Positions 24,354 through 33,412 are shown, counted from the first letter of the stretch. The stretch: DNA of 35,032 nt from Alphaproteobacteria bacterium (GCA_021774445.1 JAJFJA010000039.1:1-35032); one strand, 5' to 3'. Numbers and translations: made by a program. Notes: generated from the sequence alone by a model not told the origin.

Positions 24354-25341
24354 CCGATCGTAGAAACGCTAACACACATCGGTCGTGCCAAGCCGGTCGC
24401 CCCCGCCGATCGTGAAAACCCACATGGCCGCCGCCGGTGGCCAATTGCAGCGACAGCATCGGGTTCCGCGCCCAGTCCACCTGATCATACACCCGCGCCG
24501 GAATCCAAGGGTCGTCGCGGGCATGAATCAACAGGGTCGGCACCGCAATGTCGCCAAGCCGCGGCGCCGCGGAGCAACGGGCGTAATAGTCGTCGGCCCC
24601 GGCGAATCCGTGCCGCGGCGCCAGGAAGGTATCGTCGAAGTCACGTACCGTCGGCGCCGCCTTGACCGCAGACCTCTCTCGCACGGTCAATTCAGCCATC
24701 GGTGTTGTCGCCTCGGCCTTGATACGCGCCAATAACCAGCGGTGATAAAACCAGTTCCGCGGCGTGTGAAAGCGGCTGGCGGCGGCCGCCAGGTCAATCG
24801 GCGCCGACACCGATATGGCGGCCCGAACCGCACCCCCCGCGCCGACCTCGCCGAGATATTTGAGCAAAATGTTGCCGCCCAGGGAGTAACCGACAGCGAC
24901 AATACCATGCCGGATCACCGCCGCCGGCAGGCACGCCGGCAACTGTGCCAGGACCGCCGCCACATCATCGCTACGACCGGCATGGGTGAAACCTCGACAG
25001 GTTTGTCGCGATGGGCCCGAGCCTCGCTGGTTGAGCCGCAGCACCGAATACCCGGCATCCAACAGCGTCCGCGCCGTCGCCAACATGTAGAAGCTGTCTT
25101 CGCAGCCCGTGAGGCCGTGCAACAGGAGCGCCAGCGAGCGCCTCTTCGACCCGTTCGGCAGATGCAGGACGCCGAGCATCTGATCGTCCCCGCCGTCACC
25201 TAAGTCGAACGCCAGCCTTTGGCCCGGCCATGCCGACAGATCCGCCCGCTCTCGCGCGATCTGATTGCGGATGGTTTGCAGGTCGCCGCCCCACCAAGGC
25301 GCGCGCGGCTCAAAGGCCGCGATGTTCCCGTTCCAGTCCAT
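24343..25341 (-). CDS. YheT-family alpha/beta-fold hydrolase
   Basis: A 332-residue hydrolase of the YheT/EMB8 group. The start FEPRAPWWGGDLQTIRNQI is the family's N-terminal pattern (usually FxP...ghlQT). LLLHGLTGCEDSFYM gives the oxyanion loop, VLRLNQRGSG follows, and VAVGYSLGGNILLKYLGE contains the nucleophile serine. LLIHARDDPWIPARVY carries the acid, and GGGHVGFHD the histidine. These proteins act as esterases in vitro; physiological substrates are mostly unknown. No signal peptide. It lies between the DGPF gene and a PPOX-fold flavoprotein on the same strand, 35 bases from the latter, so it may be cotranscribed with it. Confidence 0.92.
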   Translation of the reverse strand: MDWNGNIAAFEPRAPWWGGDLQTIRNQIARERADLSAWPGQRLAFDLGDGGDDQMLGVLHLPNGSKRRSLALLLHGLTGCEDSFYMLATARTLLDAGYSVLRLNQRGSGPSRQTCRGFTHAGRSDDVAAVLAQLPACLPAAVIRHGIVAVGYSLGGNILLKYLGEVGAGGAVRAAISVSAPIDLAAAASRFHTPRNWFYHRWLLARIKAEATTPMAELTVRERSAVKAAPTVRDFDDTFLAPRHGFAGADDYYARCSAAPRLGDIAVPTLLIHARDDPWIPARVYDQVDWARNPMLSLQLATGGGHVGFHDRRGRPAWHDRCVLAFLRSVSA

Positions 25342-25376
25342 GCGCCCGCATACTACAGGCGCCGCTGCGCCACCAG

Positions 25377-26030
25377 TCAGCCTATCGTGAGACCCGTGAC
25401 ATGGTCGGGTACCGCCATCTCCGGATTCAGCCGCGGACAGGCAGCCGGCGTCCCTACCCGTTGCGCTAAAGGCACGACACCGGCCCAGATCAGCAAGGCA
25501 TAATCAGGTTCATCGTCGACCGGTGGACCGTTCCGCATTTTCGCCGACGCCTCATCGATCGCGAAGGCAAGCACCCCGGTGGCCTTGATTTCCTGATCCG
25601 TATGCGGCCTTAACGTCGCCCAGCGGCCCGGCGCGACGCGCTCTATCAAGCCCTCCAGCAAGGCAATCTTCTCATCCTTGTCCTGCACCAGCCGCGCCTG
25701 GCCCAGCAGCATGACGGACCGGTAATTCACGCTGTGATGAAAGGCGCTGCGGGCGAGCACGAGCCCATCCACATGGGTGACCGTCACACAAGCATCGGCG
25801 CCGGCCGCCAGCACCCGCACCATCCGGCTTGCCGACGAACCGTGGATAATCAACTCGTCACCCATCCGCCAATAAGCTGTCGGCGTCACGAAAGGCTGCC
25901 CTTCATGGACATAGCCGACGTGACAAAACAGCCCGGCGTCTAACACGCCATAAACACCGTCCCGCCCATGGTCGCCCCGTTCATGCAACCGCTTGAGGGT
26001 CGTGCGGGGTGTCTTCAATGACTGAGGCAT
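25377..26030 (-). CDS. Pyridoxamine 5'-phosphate oxidase-like FMN-binding protein
   Basis: A 217-residue protein with the split-barrel flavin-binding fold of the Pyridox_ox_2/NimA-like group. It begins TPRTTLKRLHERGDHGRDGVYGVLDAGLFCHVGYVHEGQPFVTPTAYWRMGDELIIHGSSASRM, with later SAFHHSVNYRSVMLLGQARLV. These match the FMN/PLP-binding strands of the family. Many members are small flavoproteins without a known reaction, some reducing nitroimidazoles. GGGAGAG stands 5 bases before the ATG. It is divergent from a MocR-type regulator, a layout in which the regulator commonly controls the facing gene. True PNP oxidase activity is not implied. Confidence 0.88.
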   Translation of the reverse strand: MPQSLKTPRTTLKRLHERGDHGRDGVYGVLDAGLFCHVGYVHEGQPFVTPTAYWRMGDELIIHGSSASRMVRVLAAGADACVTVTHVDGLVLARSAFHHSVNYRSVMLLGQARLVQDKDEKIALLEGLIERVAPGRWATLRPHTDQEIKATGVLAFAIDEASAKMRNGPPVDDEPDYALLIWAGVVPLAQRVGTPAACPRLNPEMAVPDHVTGLTIG

Positions 26031-26071
26031 GCGCCACTCTCCCTTGCCAAGCGGTCAATCTCGCTTAACAT

Positions 26072-26091
26072 TGGTCTCCTGAAAAGGACCA
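26072..26091. promoter_or_regulatory. Candidate MocR operator in the divergent PPOX/MocR gap
   Basis: TGGTC (26072-26076) and GACCA (26087-26091) form an inverted repeat with 10 bases between, flanked by TT and TT/AA so that each half reads close to (A)TTGGTC/GGACCATT. It is near the middle of the 86-base gap between the divergent genes, where a shared operator would be expected. A related GGTCAA is at 26053. No -35/-10 pair is convincing. Confidence 0.35.
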
Positions 26092-26116
26092 TTCGGCGCG
26101 AAATTAGAGAGCCAAT

Positions 26117-27592
26117 ATGAACGGCAGGACCGCCGCCTTCCCCCTGGGCACTTTGACCCTTGACCGCCAGGCGTCGGAGCCCCTGGGAACCCAGCTCTAT
26201 TTCGCCCTGCGCACCGCCATACTTACCGGCACGTTGCGGCCCGGCATGCGGCTGCCCGCCTCACGAGTTCTGGCCCGTGACATCGGCATATCCCGCAACC
26301 CGGTGATTGACGCTTACGAGCAGTTGCAGGCTGAAGGCTATATCCAGAGCCGCGTCGGTGCCGGCAGCTATGTATCAGACCTGCTGCCCGAGCACTTGCT
26401 GCAAGCGCCAAACCGCCCCGCCGCGAAAGACCACCGCCGCCAGTCACTGCGGCTGTCCCGCCGTGGCACCGCCATGGCGGCCCTACGCCGCGCTTACCCC
26501 ACTGGATGCGAGGCCTTCGCGACCGGCCTCCCCGACCTCGAGGCGTTTCCCTTCGACCTCTGGTCGCGGCTGTTAGCACAGCATTGGCGCCGTCCGCCCG
26601 CCAACCAGCTCTTCGCCGCCGATCCGGCCGGCTACCGCCCCTTGCGCGAGGCGATTGCCACCTATCTCGGAGCCGCTCGGGCCGTGCGCTGCAACGCCGA
26701 CCAGATCGTCATTGTTTCCGGGTCCCAGCAAGCCATCGACCTGGTCGCCCGGCTGCTGATCGATCCCGGTGACCAGGTTTGGCTGGAGGAGCCGGGTTAT
26801 CTCGGTACCCGCGGCGCCTTGCTCGGCGCCGGCGCAGAGCTCGTCCCGGTCCCCATCGACGGCGAAGGGTTGGATGTCGCCGCCGGCTGCCGAGCAGCAC
26901 CACGGGCCCGACTCGCCTGCGTCTGTCCGTCCCACCAGTTTCCCCTTGGTGTCACGATGTCTCTGAGCCGCCGCCTGGCCTTGCTTGACTGGGCCCGGCA
27001 GGCGGATGCCTTCATCCTCGAAGATGACTATGACAGCGAATATCGCTATCGCGGTCGGCCGCTCACGGCGCTCCAAGGCCTCGATACCCAGGCCCGTGTG
27101 ATCTACGTCGGCACCATGAGTAAGGTCATGTTCCCAGGCTTGCGCCTCGGCTATCTCGTCTTGCCCGAAGATCTGGTCGATCCGGTGCGCGCCTTGCGTA
27201 TCCATATCGACGGTCACCCTGCAACCCTGCCCCAAGCGGCACTGGCCGAGTTCATCGCCGCCGGTCATTTCGCCGGCCATATTCGCCGCATGCGCACGCT
27301 CTATGCCGAGCGTCAGCAAACCCTGCTGGCCGAAGCAGAGATGTTGTCTGCCCACCTCACCCTCGAACCGGCCGATGCCGGCATGCACCTAGTAGGGACC
27401 TTGGCTGTGGGCAGCGACGACATAGCGATCAGCCAGCGAGCCCGTCGGGCCGGCGTTATTCTAGTGCCGATTTCACGCTTCTATCAGGGCCAACCGCGAC
27501 AAGCCGGCCTCATGCTCGGTTACGCCGGCTTCAACACCGAACAAATTCGTCGCGGCGTCGCACGCTTGGATCGCTGCCTTGCCGATCCGTGA
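26117..27592 (+). CDS. MocR/PdxR-type regulator (GntR wHTH fused to aminotransferase-like domain)
   Basis: A 491-residue PLP-dependent regulator. Residues ~22-85 form the GntR winged helix (LGTQLYFALRTAILTGTLRPGMRLPASR, RNPVIDAYEQLQAEGYI). After a linker, residues ~115-490 form a class I aminotransferase-like domain with PAGYRPLREAIATYLG, VSGSQQAIDLVARLL, EDDYDSEYRYRGRPL and the PLP lysine Lys336 in VGTMSKVMFPGLRLGY. MocR proteins sense pyridoxal phosphate or amino compounds instead of catalysing transamination. It is divergent from the PPOX-fold gene, so vitamin B6 or amine metabolism is a likely theme. There are no pdxS/pdxT genes here, so the name PdxR is not justified. Only a weak AGAG precedes the ATG. 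Confidence 0.94.
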   Translation: MNGRTAAFPLGTLTLDRQASEPLGTQLYFALRTAILTGTLRPGMRLPASRVLARDIGISRNPVIDAYEQLQAEGYIQSRVGAGSYVSDLLPEHLLQAPNRPAAKDHRRQSLRLSRRGTAMAALRRAYPTGCEAFATGLPDLEAFPFDLWSRLLAQHWRRPPANQLFAADPAGYRPLREAIATYLGAARAVRCNADQIVIVSGSQQAIDLVARLLIDPGDQVWLEEPGYLGTRGALLGAGAELVPVPIDGEGLDVAAGCRAAPRARLACVCPSHQFPLGVTMSLSRRLALLDWARQADAFILEDDYDSEYRYRGRPLTALQGLDTQARVIYVGTMSKVMFPGLRLGYLVLPEDLVDPVRALRIHIDGHPATLPQAALAEFIAAGHFAGHIRRMRTLYAERQQTLLAEAEMLSAHLTLEPADAGMHLVGTLAVGSDDIAISQRARRAGVILVPISRFYQGQPRQAGLMLGYAGFNTEQIRRGVARLDRCLADP

Positions 27593-27680
27593 TCGTCGCG
27601 GCGCCCCAACCGACCCGCTCATTGCGCTCCGCAGGTCCCTCCGCTATGACGGCCGCACATCATTGGCCGGAGGAACCGCC

Positions 27681-30086
27681 GTGCGCAGGCGCAAGAACCG
27701 ACGCTGGCTGCTGTGGTGGTTAGGCCGCGGCGGCATCGCCATCATTGCCCTGTTGGCGCTTGCCGCGGCCGGCGGTTTCTTTTGGCTGCGGCATTCCCTG
27801 CCCGATTACGACGGCACCGCCGCGCTGGCCGGGCTGACAGCCGAGGTCAAGGTCGCCCGCGACCTCGATGGCGTGCCGAGCATCTTTGCGAACGACCTGC
27901 CCGATGCCTACCGCGCCCTCGGTTTCGTCCATGCCCAGGACCGTTTTTTCCAGATGGAGATGACCCGCCGCGTCGGCGCCGGCCGCCTTAGTGAGGTCCT
28001 GGGCGAAGCGACCCTGCGTTTCGACCGGCTCATGCGGACTTTGGATTTCTATCGCCTGGCCGAGCAGTCGGTAGCGCTGATGGAGCCGGCCGCCCGCGCC
28101 GCAGTGGATGCCTACGCCGAAGGCGTCAATGCCTGGCTCGCCACGGAGCCGGCATTGCCGCCGGAATTCCTTTTGCTCCGCGCCGCGCCGGAACCGTGGG
28201 TACCGGCCGATAGCGTCGTCTGGGGACGGCTGATGGCGTTCCAGCTCTCCAACAATATGAGCGACGAACTCCTGCGCGCGCGCATGGCGGAGACGCTCAC
28301 ACCGGAACAGATCGGCGATCTATGGGCCCAAAACCCGCCCGGCAGCGCCGAGACCATGACCGACCTCGCCGCGGTCATGCAAAACCTGCCCCTGCGCGCG
28401 CTCGCCGACACCCTGTCCGCGATCCAAGCCCCGGCGAGTGCGTCCAACGAGTGGGTCGTGTCCGGCGCGCAAAGCGAGACCGGCATGCCGTTGCTTGCCA
28501 ACGACCCCCACCTCGGCTTCGGTGCCCCGGGGCTTTGGTATCTCGCCAGAATTGTGACACCCGAGGCCGAAATCGTCGGCGCCACTGTCCCTGGCGTGCC
28601 CCTCACCGTGGTCGGTCATAACCGCCGCATCGCCTGGGGTTTTACGACCACCCATGCCGACACCCAGGACATTTTCGTCGAGCGGATCGATCCTGACGAT
28701 GCGGCCAACTATCTGACCGAAAAGGGCAGTGTACCGTTCGTCACGCGCGAGGAACTGATCACGGTCCGCGGTCGCGACGAACCTGAAAAACTTCTGGTTC
28801 GGGCGACCCGCAACGGCCCGGTAATTTCCGACGTCAGCCGCAGCGCCGAGAAAGCGACCCCGGAAGACCATGTTCTCAGCCTCGCTTTCGCCGCCTTGTC
28901 GCCCCAAGATCGCACGGCTGAGGGCTTGTATCGCCTCAACCAAGCCCAGGATTGGTCGGAATTCGTCGCCGCCATGCGGCTGTTTCACGCGCCCATGCAA
29001 AACATCGCTTATGCCGACACCAGCGGCAATATTGGCTTCTATGCCCCTGCCCGGCTGCCCATTCGGCGGGCCGGCGACGGCCGTCTGCCCGCCGAGGGTT
29101 GGACCGGCGAGAATGCCTGGGACGGTTTTGTGCCGTTCCGCGACCTCCCGCAGGCCTTCAATCCGCCCACCGGACGGATCGTCAACGCCAACAACCGGCT
29201 GGTGCGTGATGGCGGCAAACCCTTTGTCGCCGCCGATTGGCCGGCGAGCTATCGCGCCGACCGCATTACGACGCTACTCGCTGCAAGGCCCAAACACGAC
29301 GCCAACAGCTTCGCCAGCATCCAGACCGACGCCAAAACTTTGCTCGCCCGCACGATGCTTCCCACTCTCCTCGAAAACAGCGCGCCCATCGATGATATCC
29401 GGAGCCACGAGATCCTCGGACAGCTATCTGGCTGGAGCGGCGAGATGGACCGCCGCCGGCCCGAACCGCTTATCTTCATGGCCTGGCTTGACGCGCTCGG
29501 CCGCCGGCTTTTCGCCGACGAACTCGGGGAGCTTGCCGATGACTTCCAACAACTGCGCCCACGCACACTCGAACATATCCTCAGCAATCGTCCGCAATGG
29601 TGTGACGATGTCACGACGGAGGGTTCCGAAAACTGCCAAGCTCAGATTATCGCCGCCTTTGCTGACGCCCTGACCTTCCTTTCGGACAGACAGGGCAAAA
29701 ACTGGCGGAAGTGGCGCTGGGGAGATCTTCACCAAGCCCAATTCAGTCATCAGATGTTCGGCCGCATACCGTTGTTGCGACGCCTCAGCGACACCTCAAT
29801 CCCCAGCGACGGCGGCGGGTTCACCATCAACCGCGGGGTCTATCTCTCGGGCAATGGTGACGATGCTTTCAGTCATATCGTCGGCGCCGGCTACCGCGCC
29901 ATTTATGACCTTTCCGATCTTTCCCGCTCACGTTTCATGATTGCCACCGGGCAATCCGGCCATTTCCTCTCCCCTCTCTATGGCAACCTCACCCAACGCT
30001 GGCGCGCTGGCGAGTACTTGACCATTGCCGGGCAAAAGGAGGACAACCCCACCGCCACGCTCGTTTTACGGCCGGCCCAACCATGA
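27681..30086 (+). CDS. Penicillin acylase family protein (Ntn hydrolase)
   Basis: An 801-residue precursor. The Arg-rich N-terminus followed by a hydrophobic stretch (residues ~15-38) is a signal anchor or uncleaved signal peptide, so it should act in the periplasm. The alpha-chain part includes DLDGVPSIFANDLPDAYRALGFVHAQDRFFQMEMTRR. The autocatalytic N-terminal nucleophile is Ser255 in ASNEWVVSG, followed by PLLANDPHLGF, VGHNRRIAWGFTTTHADTQD and, later, RIVNANNRLV. The family hydrolyses amides such as acyl-homoserine lactones or beta-lactam side chains; the substrate cannot be read here. The frame is open from 27579, but the GTG at 27681 has GGAGGA 6 bases before it. It ends 13 bases before the threonine ammonia-lyase start. 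Confidence 0.92.
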   Translation: MRRRKNRRWLLWWLGRGGIAIIALLALAAAGGFFWLRHSLPDYDGTAALAGLTAEVKVARDLDGVPSIFANDLPDAYRALGFVHAQDRFFQMEMTRRVGAGRLSEVLGEATLRFDRLMRTLDFYRLAEQSVALMEPAARAAVDAYAEGVNAWLATEPALPPEFLLLRAAPEPWVPADSVVWGRLMAFQLSNNMSDELLRARMAETLTPEQIGDLWAQNPPGSAETMTDLAAVMQNLPLRALADTLSAIQAPASASNEWVVSGAQSETGMPLLANDPHLGFGAPGLWYLARIVTPEAEIVGATVPGVPLTVVGHNRRIAWGFTTTHADTQDIFVERIDPDDAANYLTEKGSVPFVTREELITVRGRDEPEKLLVRATRNGPVISDVSRSAEKATPEDHVLSLAFAALSPQDRTAEGLYRLNQAQDWSEFVAAMRLFHAPMQNIAYADTSGNIGFYAPARLPIRRAGDGRLPAEGWTGENAWDGFVPFRDLPQAFNPPTGRIVNANNRLVRDGGKPFVAADWPASYRADRITTLLAARPKHDANSFASIQTDAKTLLARTMLPTLLENSAPIDDIRSHEILGQLSGWSGEMDRRRPEPLIFMAWLDALGRRLFADELGELADDFQQLRPRTLEHILSNRPQWCDDVTTEGSENCQAQIIAAFADALTFLSDRQGKNWRKWRWGDLHQAQFSHQMFGRIPLLRRLSDTSIPSDGGGFTINRGVYLSGNGDDAFSHIVGAGYRAIYDLSDLSRSRFMIATGQSGHFLSPLYGNLTQRWRAGEYLTIAGQKEDNPTATLVLRPAQP

Positions 30087-30099
30087 CCCAGAGATCTCA

Positions 30100-31368
30100 G
30101 TGACAAAGCAAGAATTAGCGGTCGACCTCGCCGATATCCGGGCCGCCGCAGTGGCCATCGACGGCGAGGTCATCGCCACCCCGACCCTTTCCATCCCGGC
30201 CCTCGACGAATGCGCCGGTGCAAAGCTTTATCTCAAACTTGAGAACCTTCAGCACACCGGCTCGTTCAAGGCCCGCGGTGCCGCGAACAAGCTCCGTACC
30301 CTATCCCCCCAGGCCCGCACTGCCGGCATCGTCGCTTGCTCAGCCGGCAACCATGCCCAAGGTGTCGCCTTCTTCGCCCAGCGCCTCGGCATACCGGCCA
30401 CCATTGTCATGCCCATGGCCACCCCATTCACCAAGGTCGAGCGCACGCAGGCACTCGGGGCCAAAGTCGTTCTCCATGGCGAAAACCTCAGCGATTCAGC
30501 GGAACATGCGCGCACCCTCGAACAAGAAGAGGACCTCACTTTCATCCATCCCTATGACGACCCTCTTATCGTCGCCGGTCAGGGCACGGCCGGTTTGGAA
30601 CTTATCGAGGCCGCGGCTGGCCTGGAGGCGGTCATCGTACCCATCGGCGGTGGCGGCCTGATCGCCGGCATCGCGACGGCACTGAAGGCGCTGCAGCCCC
30701 AAATCGAGATCATCGGCGTCGAAGCCGCCCTCTATCCCTCCATGTATCAAGCGATCCACCACCAGCCGCCAACGTCCCATGGCGTTACCTTGGCCGAGGG
30801 CATCGCGGTGAAATCGCCCGGTCGCGTGACCCGTCCGATAATCGAGGCCCTGGTTGATGATATCGTCCTGGTCGGGGAGCCAAGCCTGGAGACTGCGGTC
30901 CAGACAATGGCCGACGCCGCGCGAATGGTCGTCGAAGGCGCCGGTGCCGCCGGCCTCGCGGCCGTGCTCGATGCCCCCGAACGGTTCGCCGGGCGCCGGA
31001 TAGGCCTCTTGGTTTCCGGCGGCAACATCGACCGTCGCTTGCTCGCCTCTGTCCTGCTTCGCGGTTTGGCCCGCGAAGGCCGCATGATCCGGGTCCGCGT
31101 ACTGATCGACGACCGCCCCGGCGCGCTGGCCCAAATCACCGCCCGGATCGCCGAGGCCGGCGGTGATATCATCGAGATAATCCACCAACGGCTATTTTTC
31201 GACTTATCCGTCAAGCAGGCGGATCTTGACATCGTCATCGAAACGCGCGGCGGTAGCCATGCCGACGAGATCATCGCGCGCCTGCAGCAAGCCGGCTATC
31301 CGACGCGCCGCCTGAGCTTTCGCACCGCCGAGGACACGCCGCACGAACAGAGGGCCACAACCCCCTGA
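30100..31368 (+). CDS. ilvA: Threonine ammonia-lyase (threonine dehydratase) with ACT domain
   Basis: A 422-residue PLP enzyme that deaminates threonine to 2-oxobutyrate. The N-terminal catalytic domain has the PLP lysine Lys57 in HTGSFKARGAANKL, SAGNHAQGVAFFAQ and VPIGGGGLIAGIATALK. The C-terminal ~75 residues (RMIRVRVLIDDRPGALAQITARIAEAGGDIIEI) form one ACT-type regulatory domain. The single ACT domain and length fit the shorter ilvA/tdcB type found in alphaproteobacteria, so biosynthetic versus degradative use cannot be settled from sequence. The frame opens at 30025. The GTG at 30100 is chosen because it gives the usual N-terminus and follows the acylase stop by 13 bases, though its Shine-Dalgarno is weak. 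Confidence 0.92.
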   Translation: MTKQELAVDLADIRAAAVAIDGEVIATPTLSIPALDECAGAKLYLKLENLQHTGSFKARGAANKLRTLSPQARTAGIVACSAGNHAQGVAFFAQRLGIPATIVMPMATPFTKVERTQALGAKVVLHGENLSDSAEHARTLEQEEDLTFIHPYDDPLIVAGQGTAGLELIEAAAGLEAVIVPIGGGGLIAGIATALKALQPQIEIIGVEAALYPSMYQAIHHQPPTSHGVTLAEGIAVKSPGRVTRPIIEALVDDIVLVGEPSLETAVQTMADAARMVVEGAGAAGLAAVLDAPERFAGRRIGLLVSGGNIDRRLLASVLLRGLAREGRMIRVRVLIDDRPGALAQITARIAEAGGDIIEIIHQRLFFDLSVKQADLDIVIETRGGSHADEIIARLQQAGYPTRRLSFRTAEDTPHEQRATTP

Positions 31369-31440
31369 TCTAAAGCGCTTGTTAACCCCCTTCGACGACC
31401 ATGAACGCCCTTTAAACCGGCCATTACCGGGTCTTCGCGC

Positions 31441-32304
31441 ATGTTCGTTATCATCGGCTGGGTGGTTGTTGTCAGTTGTGTCCTCGGCGGGTACGTCTTG
31501 GCCGGCGGCACACTTGGGGTTCTGTGGCAGCCATTCGAAGTCGTGATTATCGCCGGCGCTGGCATCGGCGCCTTTGTTACCGCCAATCCCCCGGCCCTCC
31601 TCAAGAAATGCCTTAAAGGGATGGGTGTTGCCCTCAAAGGCCCAAAGAACAAGAAAGACGACTTCATCGAACTCTTGTCGTTGCAATACGTCATGTTCAA
31701 ACTCGCCAAATCCAAGGGGAACCTGGCACTTGAACAGCATGTCGAGAACCCGCACGAGAGCGAACTGTTCAACCAATTTCCAAAATTCGCCGGCAACCAC
31801 CATGCCGTTGAATTTATGTGCGACTACTTGCGCCTACTGACCCTTGGCACCGAAAACGCCATGGAAGTCGAGGCGCTGATGGACGCCGAACTCGACACCC
31901 ATCACCATGAGGACGAGCAGGTCGCAACCGCCGTTCAAACCCTGGGCGACAGCTTCCCTGCCCTCGGCATTGTCGCGGCGGTGCTTGGTGTCATTCACAC
32001 CATGGGCTCGATTACGGAACCGCCGGAAGTCCTCGGTAAGCTCATCGGCGGTGCCCTCGTCGGCACCTTCCTCGGTATCCTCTTGGCCTACGGTTTTGTC
32101 GGCCCTCTCGCTGGCGCCATCGGCGCAACGATGCAGGCCAACGGCAAATATCTCCAATGTATCAAGGCTGGCATCCTCGCCCACGTCCAAGGTTATGCGC
32201 CGCAAGTCTCCATTGAATTCGCCCGCAAGGCCTTGTTGTCGGAAGTCAGACCGACCTTTGCCGAAGTTGAAGAAGCCGTCGACTCCGTGCCGACCGCGAG
32301 TTAG
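31441..32304 (+). CDS. motA: Flagellar motor stator protein MotA
   Basis: A 287-residue inner-membrane protein, the proton-channel partner of MotB in the flagellar stator. Four membrane segments are seen: ~2-22 (FVIIGWVVVVSCVLGGYVLAG), ~30-50 (FEVVIIAGAGIGAFV), ~170-190 (FPALGIVAAVLGVIHTMG) and ~203-225 (GALVGTFLGILLAYGFVG). A large charged cytoplasmic loop lies between the second and third. The conserved proline of the channel is in SFPALGIVAAVLG. It is typical in length for the proteobacterial MotA type. motB begins 15 bases downstream. There is no other flagellar gene in the window. The 72-base gap after ilvA has no clear promoter or Shine-Dalgarno that I could identify. Confidence 0.97.
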   Translation: MFVIIGWVVVVSCVLGGYVLAGGTLGVLWQPFEVVIIAGAGIGAFVTANPPALLKKCLKGMGVALKGPKNKKDDFIELLSLQYVMFKLAKSKGNLALEQHVENPHESELFNQFPKFAGNHHAVEFMCDYLRLLTLGTENAMEVEALMDAELDTHHHEDEQVATAVQTLGDSFPALGIVAAVLGVIHTMGSITEPPEVLGKLIGGALVGTFLGILLAYGFVGPLAGAIGATMQANGKYLQCIKAGILAHVQGYAPQVSIEFARKALLSEVRPTFAEVEEAVDSVPTAS

Positions 32305-32319
32305 TGGCGAACGACGACG

Positions 32320-33267
32320 ATGGCGGACAACAACCCAACAATTGTAGTCAAGAAGATTGTCAAGGGCGGCCATGGCCACCATGGCGGTGCTTGGAAAGTC
32401 GCCTACGCCGATTTTGTCACCGCCATGATGGCGTTTTTCCTCCTGCTCTGGCTACTCAACGCCACGACGGATGAGCAGAAGTTGGGCATCTCCAACTATT
32501 TCAGCCCGGAGGCGGTTTCCACGGGCCAAAGCGGTTCCGGCGGCCTTTTTGGCGGCACCACGCTGAGCGTCGAAGGCGCCCTCACGGCCAACGGCGGACC
32601 CAGTGTCGGCGCTACTGTCGTGCCGATGCCGCCAAGTCCCCCGCCGTCGAGTGAGGCGGACTCAGATGGCACCGACGCCGGCGAAGCGGACGCCGACCCC
32701 AGCGAGGAAGCGTTGGAGGAATTCCTCGCTGAGCGCGAACAGGAACAGTTCGAAGCGGTCGAGGCAGCGTTACGTCAGGCCATAACCAGCTCTCCTGAAC
32801 TGCTCGAGCTACAGGAAAGCCTGATCATTGAGCAAACACCGGAAGGCCTGCGCATCCAGCTGATTGATCAGGAGCGCGTCTCGATGTTCGCGAGCGGCAG
32901 TGCCGAGCCCAATGAGAACACCCGCCGGCTCACCCATATGGTCACCAAAGTAGTCAGCCAACTACCGAACAAGCTCTCCATAAGCGGACACACGGATTCC
33001 GTGCCCTACCACAGCGCGACCGGATACACGAACTGGGAACTCAGCGCCGATCGGGCCAACGCCGCCCGCCGGCTGCTGCTCGGCTCCGGTCTCGACGATC
33101 AACGGATCGCCTTGGTCCAAGGTCGGGCCGATACGGATCATCTGTTCCCCGACGAACCCAAATCCCCGCGCAATCGCCGTATCAGTATCGTCTTGCTCCG
33201 CGAAAACTTGGGCGCAGCCCAGTCCAAGCCAAGGGCTGGACCGCTGCCCCCAAGGTTCAGCGAGTAG
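32320..33267 (+). CDS. motB: Flagellar motor stator protein MotB
   Basis: A 315-residue protein that anchors the stator to peptidoglycan and carries protons. The N-terminal cytoplasmic stretch rich in His/Gly/Lys is followed by one membrane segment (~30-47, YADFVTAMMAFFLLLWLLN) with the proton-carrying Asp31. Then comes a low-complexity Pro/Ser/Asp/Glu linker (~95-140). The OmpA-like peptidoglycan-binding domain (~165-300) has LSISGHTDSVPY, NWELSADRANAARRLLL and SPRNRRISIVLL. The plug region just after the membrane segment is not identifiable by eye. It is coupled to motA with a 15-base gap. Confidence 0.97.
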   Translation: MADNNPTIVVKKIVKGGHGHHGGAWKVAYADFVTAMMAFFLLLWLLNATTDEQKLGISNYFSPEAVSTGQSGSGGLFGGTTLSVEGALTANGGPSVGATVVPMPPSPPPSSEADSDGTDAGEADADPSEEALEEFLAEREQEQFEAVEAALRQAITSSPELLELQESLIIEQTPEGLRIQLIDQERVSMFASGSAEPNENTRRLTHMVTKVVSQLPNKLSISGHTDSVPYHSATGYTNWELSADRANAARRLLLGSGLDDQRIALVQGRADTDHLFPDEPKSPRNRRISIVLLRENLGAAQSKPRAGPLPPRFSE

Positions 33268-33334
33268 CGCCACTTGTCCTTATCCCGACCAACCCACCTG
33301 AACCGGTTGCCCGGCAGCCGCGCGATCGCTTTAA

Positions 33335-33369
33335 TATACTCCTTTCGGCGGCCTGCAGGCTCAGGCCGC
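33335..33369 (+). promoter_or_regulatory. Possible -10 box and leader hairpin before bpt
   Basis: In the 145-base gap between motB and bpt, TATACT at 33335-33340 resembles a -10 box, but no good -35 stands at the right distance. Just after it, GCGGCCTG (33348-33355) and CAGGCCGC (33362-33369) form an 8-bp stem with a 6-base loop. It could be a motB terminator without a T-run, or a structure in the bpt leader. Confidence 0.3.
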
Positions 33370-33412
33370 TCGGTTACTAATTATGTGCTGAAGGACAAGC
33401 ACTCACGTTGCC

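Noticed and set aside
31369..31440. CtrA-type site (TTAA-N7-TTAA) before motA
   Set aside because: Two TTAA tetramers are present, but their spacing is far from seven bases.
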